This document shows, piece after piece, positions 5,038 to 7,542 of a stretch of 7,542 bases of DNA (position 1 is the stretch's first letter; every line of letters begins with the position of its first letter). This DNA comes from an uncultured delta proteobacterium (lineage in GTDB: Bacteria; Myxococcota_A; Polyangia; Polyangiales; Ga0077539): positions 1 through 7,542 of the forward strand of contig CAISKJ010001138.1 of assembly GCA_903885885.1 (NCBI GenBank), written 5' to 3'. The notes under the pieces are model-generated. The model worked only from the letters and a program-made list of their open reading frames with translations, searched no databases and had not been told where the DNA came from. Made by a program: the position numbers and the translations under genes.

Positions 5038-6339
5038 CTACTCCTCGGTGAGCCATCCCTCGCCGGTGGCGGCGAGCGCGCGGGCGCGCGCAAGCTCGTC
5101 GGCGGGCCAGTCTTCGAGCACGATCTCCCAGGTGCCGTGGTCGAAGGGCAGCCCCGGCGCCGCCTCGGTGCGCACCATGCGCTCGCGCTTGCCCTCGCGC
5201 AGGTACTCGAGCGCGCGGTGGTGGCAGTAGGGGTTGTTGCCCGGCTTGCCGAAGAGCACCTGCGTGGTCCACGTGCAGCCCGCGCGGCAGGTGTCGTTGT
5301 AGTAGCAGGTCCGGCAGTAGCCCCAGAGGTCTTCCACGGTGCGGTCGCGGGTGAAGCGCAGCGCGCCCGCGCGCTCCCAGATGTCGCGCAGCGAGTTGTC
5401 GCGGATGTTGCCGCCCACGTACTCCTTCGAGGTGAGCGAGGGGCAGCCCTTGATCGACCCGTCGGCCTCGATGCCGAGGGTGCTCCCGCCCGCGCCGCAC
5501 GAGGCCATGTGCCCGCGCGGGAGCGTGCCGCGGAGCACGTGCTCGTAGGGACCGAAGTAGCCGATGTTGTTGCCCGGCCAGATGCGCACCTTCGCCTGGT
5601 CGGCGCGCTTCTTCAGCCGCGCGAGCATGGGCATCACCTCGAGCACCTGGTAGGGCTCGAGCAACAGGTCGGGCTCGTCGGCCGCCCTCCCCATCGCGAC
5701 GGTGAGCTGCACCTGCCAGGAGTGAATGCCCGCGGCGATGAGCAGTTCGAACACCTCGGGCATCTGGCGCAGCGAGTAGCGCCCGAACTGCGAGTTGGCC
5801 GACACGTGAACGCCCGCGGCGCGGAGGTTCTTGATGGCCTCGAAGGCCGAGCGCCAGCTCCCCTGCACGGCGCGGAGCTTGTCGTGCACCTCTTCGAGGC
5901 CGTCGACCGACACCGACACGCTCTGAATGCCCGCGGCCTTGGCCTCGCGGGCGCGCTCGGGGGTGATGCCGCGGCCGCCCGTGGTCATCGTGCACTCCAT
6001 GCCGTGGGCGCGCACGGCGCGGGCGATCTCGGTCCAGTCGTCGCGGAGGTAGGCCTCGCCGCCGATGAGGGTGACCTCTTTGGTGCCGAGCTCGGCCATC
6101 TGCTTCACGAGGTCGAGCGCCTGCTCGGTGGTGAGCTCGTCGGGCCGCGCGTGGCCCGCGCGCGAGCCGCAGTGACGGCACGCGAGGTCGCAGCGCAGCG
6201 TGATCTCCCACACGGCGTAGATGGGCTGCCAGCGCTTGTCGATGGGGCGCACCTCGTCGGCCAGCGGGAGCATTCTCCGCGCGGGGGGAGCCTTCGGTGC
6301 GATGGGCAGCAATCGCGGTCGGGGGCCGAGCTCTGACAT
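5038..6339 (-). CDS. Radical SAM/SPASM peptide-modifying enzyme (copy 2, first gene of the operon)
   Basis: This 433-residue radical SAM enzyme heads the leftward operon. CX3CX2C is at C50, C54, C57, with GGEA at 93-96. The SPASM domain is complete: C281, C299 (GX4C), C342/C345/C351/C355 (CX2CX5CX3C) and C372. It aligns with the enzyme at 2006-3334 over its whole length with one gap, about 72% identical by my hand count. Conserved blocks surround every cysteine plus HSWQV, GYFGPYE and DWPADELARAR near the end. Differences cluster at residues 183-201 and 240-253, where substrate choice might differ. The start at 6339 (MSELGPRPRL) matches the paralogue; the longer in-frame start at 6522 would cross the divergent gap. 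No Shine-Dalgarno is visible. It ends 4 bp before the P3 precursor gene, a strong hint that P3 is a substrate. The tyramine-excising (splicease-like) activity suggested by the xYG motifs is a hypothesis. Confidence 0.94.
   Translation of the reverse strand: MSELGPRPRLLPIAPKAPPARRMLPLADEVRPIDKRWQPIYAVWEITLRCDLACRHCGSRAGHARPDELTTEQALDLVKQMAELGTKEVTLIGGEAYLRDDWTEIARAVRAHGMECTMTTGGRGITPERAREAKAAGIQSVSVSVDGLEEVHDKLRAVQGSWRSAFEAIKNLRAAGVHVSANSQFGRYSLRQMPEVFELLIAAGIHSWQVQLTVAMGRAADEPDLLLEPYQVLEVMPMLARLKKRADQAKVRIWPGNNIGYFGPYEHVLRGTLPRGHMASCGAGGSTLGIEADGSIKGCPSLTSKEYVGGNIRDNSLRDIWERAGALRFTRDRTVEDLWGYCRTCYYNDTCRAGCTWTTQVLFGKPGNNPYCHHRALEYLREGKRERMVRTEAAPGLPFDHGTWEIVLEDWPADELARARALAATGEGWLTEE
5041..5046 (-). 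promoter_or_regulatory. Ribosome binding site of P3 inside the end of the upstream gene
   Basis: GAGGAG on the minus strand ends 7 nt before the ATG at 5033. It overlaps the last two Glu codons of the radical SAM gene, whose TAG stop follows at once. This decides the start of P3 in favour of 5033 and suggests translational coupling. Confidence 0.8.
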
Positions 6340-6362
6340 GATGGTCGTGGTGTGTCCGGGTT

Positions 6363-6386
6363 GTGTGTCACACGCGGCTCGCCGCG
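6363..6386. promoter_or_regulatory. Two adjoining short inverted repeats in the leader of the leftward operon
   Basis: GTGTGTCACAC (6363-6373) is an 11-bp palindrome about its central T and could be a small operator. Next to it CGCGGCTCGCCGCG (6373-6386) can form a five-pair hairpin with a four-base loop on either strand. Both lie 24-47 bp upstream of the radical SAM start at 6339, inside the leader if the proposed promoter is right. In DNA this GC-rich, short GC palindromes arise by chance, so function is only possible. Confidence 0.25.
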
Positions 6387-6445
6387 AGGGCGCCGCGCAC
6401 GGGCTGGGCATCGCGAGAGCAACACCCGTACCGAGGCGCAGCGAC

Positions 6446-6473
6446 TCTATACGCAACGTGAACGCTCCCGCAA
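6446..6473 (-). promoter_or_regulatory. Possible sigma-70-like promoter of the leftward operon
   Basis: On the minus strand TTGCGG (6468-6473) and TATAGA (6446-6451) are separated by 16 bp. They match the -35 and -10 consensus at 3 and 4 of 6 positions. TATAGA stands out because such AT-rich hexamers are rare here. Transcription would start near 6439, leaving a leader of about 100 nt before the ATG at 6339. Myxobacteria use many alternative sigma factors, so confidence is low. Confidence 0.3.
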
Positions 6474-6511
6474 AGTGGTCACCGGAATGCGGTGTGTGAT
6501 AGCGCCCGCAC

Positions 6512-7542
6512 ATGGAGCGCAAGATCCGCGTCGGGCTGGTTTTCGGCGGTCGTTCGGGCGAGCACGAGATCTCGCTCTTGTCTGCGCGCTCGATCTTCGA
6601 CGCGCTCGACCGCGACCGCTACGAGCCCGTTCTGCTGGGCATCGACCACGACGGGCGCTGGCACCTTCAAGAGTCGGCGCAGGCGCTGCTGGCAGCACCT
6701 GGCACACCGCTGCACCTCCAGGCCGGCGCAGCGCCGGTCGCGGTGTCGCCGGGCAGCGTCTCGCGCGATGGCACCCTGGTCACGGTGGGCGCTGGCGGCA
6801 CAGGGTTGGGGCCCGTCGACGTGATCTTTCCGGTGCTCCACGGCACCTACGGCGAAGACGGGACCATTCAGGGGTTGCTCGAGATGGCGGGCGTCCCGTA
6901 CGTGGGGAGCGGGGTGCTGGGCTCGTCGACGGGGATGGACAAAGACTTCGCCAAGCGCCTCTTTCGCGGCGCCGGTCTGCCCGTGGTCGACGGCTTCGTG
7001 GTGCGCGCGGGCGACGGGCGCGAGCCCTCCGACGTGGCGCGCGAGGTGGTCGAGCGCTTCGGGTACCCGTGCTTCGTGAAGCCCTGCAACATGGGCAGCT
7101 CCGTGGGCGTTTCGAAGGCCCGCAACGACGGTGAGCTCACCGAGGCGTTGGCGACGGCGTTTCGCTACGACACCAAGGTGCTCATCGAGCGCGGCCACGC
7201 GGTGCGCGAGATCGAGGTTGCGGTGCTGGGCAACGAGAGGCCCGAGGCCTCGGTGGCCGGCGAGATCATTCCCACGCACGACTTCTACTCGTACGAGGCG
7301 AAGTACCTCGACGAGCACGGTGCGCACCTGAAGATCCCCGCGGAGCTCACCGACGCGCAGCACGCCGAGGTGCGCGCGATGGCCGTAGAGGCCTTCAAGG
7401 CGCTCGACCTGGCGGGCCTCGCGCGCGTGGATCTCTTCTTGGAGAAGGGCACCGGGCGGTTCTTCCTGAACGAGGTGAACACCATCCCCGGCTTCACGCG
7501 CATCAGCATGTACCCGAAGCTCTGGGAGACCACCGGCGTGCC
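6512..7542 (+). CDS. ddl: D-alanine--D-alanine ligase (3' end beyond window)
   Basis: This enzyme joins two D-alanines using ATP in the cytoplasm, making the dipeptide that ends the peptidoglycan stem. From the ATG at 6512, 343 codons are in the window, so only a short C-terminal piece of a usual 350-370 residue Ddl is missing. The N-terminal FGGRSGEHE (11-19) is the D-Ala-binding loop. HGTYGEDG is at 110-117, the glycine-rich ATP-grasp loop CNMGSSVGV at 192-200, YEAKY at 261-265, RVDLF at 305-309 and the metal-binding NEVNTIPGFT at 320-329. The EAKY tyrosine is typical of enzymes making D-Ala-D-Ala rather than D-Ala-D-Lac. There is no obvious Shine-Dalgarno before the ATG. It is transcribed away from the radical SAM operon and looks like an ordinary housekeeping gene. 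Confidence 0.97.
   Translation, partial: MERKIRVGLVFGGRSGEHEISLLSARSIFDALDRDRYEPVLLGIDHDGRWHLQESAQALLAAPGTPLHLQAGAAPVAVSPGSVSRDGTLVTVGAGGTGLGPVDVIFPVLHGTYGEDGTIQGLLEMAGVPYVGSGVLGSSTGMDKDFAKRLFRGAGLPVVDGFVVRAGDGREPSDVAREVVERFGYPCFVKPCNMGSSVGVSKARNDGELTEALATAFRYDTKVLIERGHAVREIEVAVLGNERPEASVAGEIIPTHDFYSYEAKYLDEHGAHLKIPAELTDAQHAEVRAMAVEAFKALDLAGLARVDLFLEKGTGRFFLNEVNTIPGFTRISMYPKLWETTGV

Larger units (their letters stand above)
6340..6511. promoter_or_regulatory. Divergent intergenic region between ddl and the radical SAM operon
   Basis: This 172-bp stretch separates the two divergent genes and must carry both promoters unless transcription comes from farther away. It is the longest gap in the window. 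It contains a possible minus-strand sigma-70-type promoter (6446-6473) and two short inverted repeats (6363-6373 and 6373-6386), described separately. On the plus strand GTGATAG at 6497-6503, about 10 nt before the ddl ATG, could be a degenerate -10 box giving a nearly leaderless ddl message, but this is weak. Confidence 0.6.

Noticed and set aside
2006..6339. Anaerobic sulfatase maturase or PQQ/mycofactocin maturase as the identity of the radical SAM enzymes
   Set aside because: No sulfatase, PqqA-, PqqD- or MftA/MftB-like gene is nearby, and the small neighbours do not resemble those substrates. The shared SPASM domain alone does not justify these names.
6340..6522. Longer start for the first radical SAM gene at 6522
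   Set aside because: It would cover the whole divergent gap and overlap the ddl start, and the extra 61 residues have no counterpart in the paralogue, which begins at the equivalent of 6339.
6479..7363. 294-codon minus-strand frame, and the plus-strand frame 6352-7134
   Set aside because: Both overlap ddl, whose frame has all the ATP-grasp motifs in order.

Overview
The window is very GC-rich, densely coding DNA. It holds six genes running leftwards (minus strand), probably one operon, and one gene running rightwards that is cut by the right edge. The GC content, the Asp/Ala-rich linkers behind lipoprotein signals and the lack of foreign-looking composition suggest a myxobacterium (Myxococcota, perhaps a Sandaracinus-like member of Polyangia). 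This placement is inference; no marker gene proves it.

Reading the minus strand in its own direction: a radical SAM/SPASM enzyme (6339-5038); three related small proteins of 173, 168 and 170 residues (5033-4512, 4466-3960, 3896-3384); a second radical SAM/SPASM enzyme (3334-2006), about 72% identical to the first by hand alignment; and a lipoprotein resembling six-hairpin glycosidases (1970 to beyond position 1, C-terminus missing). The gaps are 4, 45, 63, 49 and 35 bp. On the plus strand, 6512 to the right edge encodes D-alanine--D-alanine ligase. The 172-bp divergent gap (6340-6511) should hold the promoters of both units.

The notable content is the middle of the operon. Each small protein has the same three parts. 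First comes an N-terminal zinc ribbon (CX2CX10CX2C with an invariant RHVR). Next is a hydrophobic stretch ending in a lipobox cysteine at residue 60-62. Last is a low-complexity Asp/Ala/Pro-rich tail with three or four copies of a motif centred on x-Tyr-Gly-(Ala/Asp/Thr). All 11 tyrosines behind the lipobox cysteines are in a Tyr-Gly pair. Repeated core motifs beside SPASM radical SAM enzymes strongly suggest ribosomally made, post-translationally modified proteins. The xYG motif is the one cut by known spliceases, radical SAM enzymes that excise a tyramine unit and leave an alpha-keto-beta-amino acid. My working model is that the enzymes modify the YG sites in the cytoplasm using the zinc ribbon as the recognition leader. 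The lipoprotein machinery then exports the tail, signal peptidase II removes the ribbon, and the modified repeats are displayed on the envelope. A cyclophane or other Tyr modification remains possible.

Translation signals fit this model: the three small genes have strong Shine-Dalgarno sequences, while the two enzyme genes and the glycosidase-like gene have none that I can see. A 10-bp hairpin lies between the second and third small genes. No RRE/PqqD-like protein, dedicated protease or ABC exporter is in the window.
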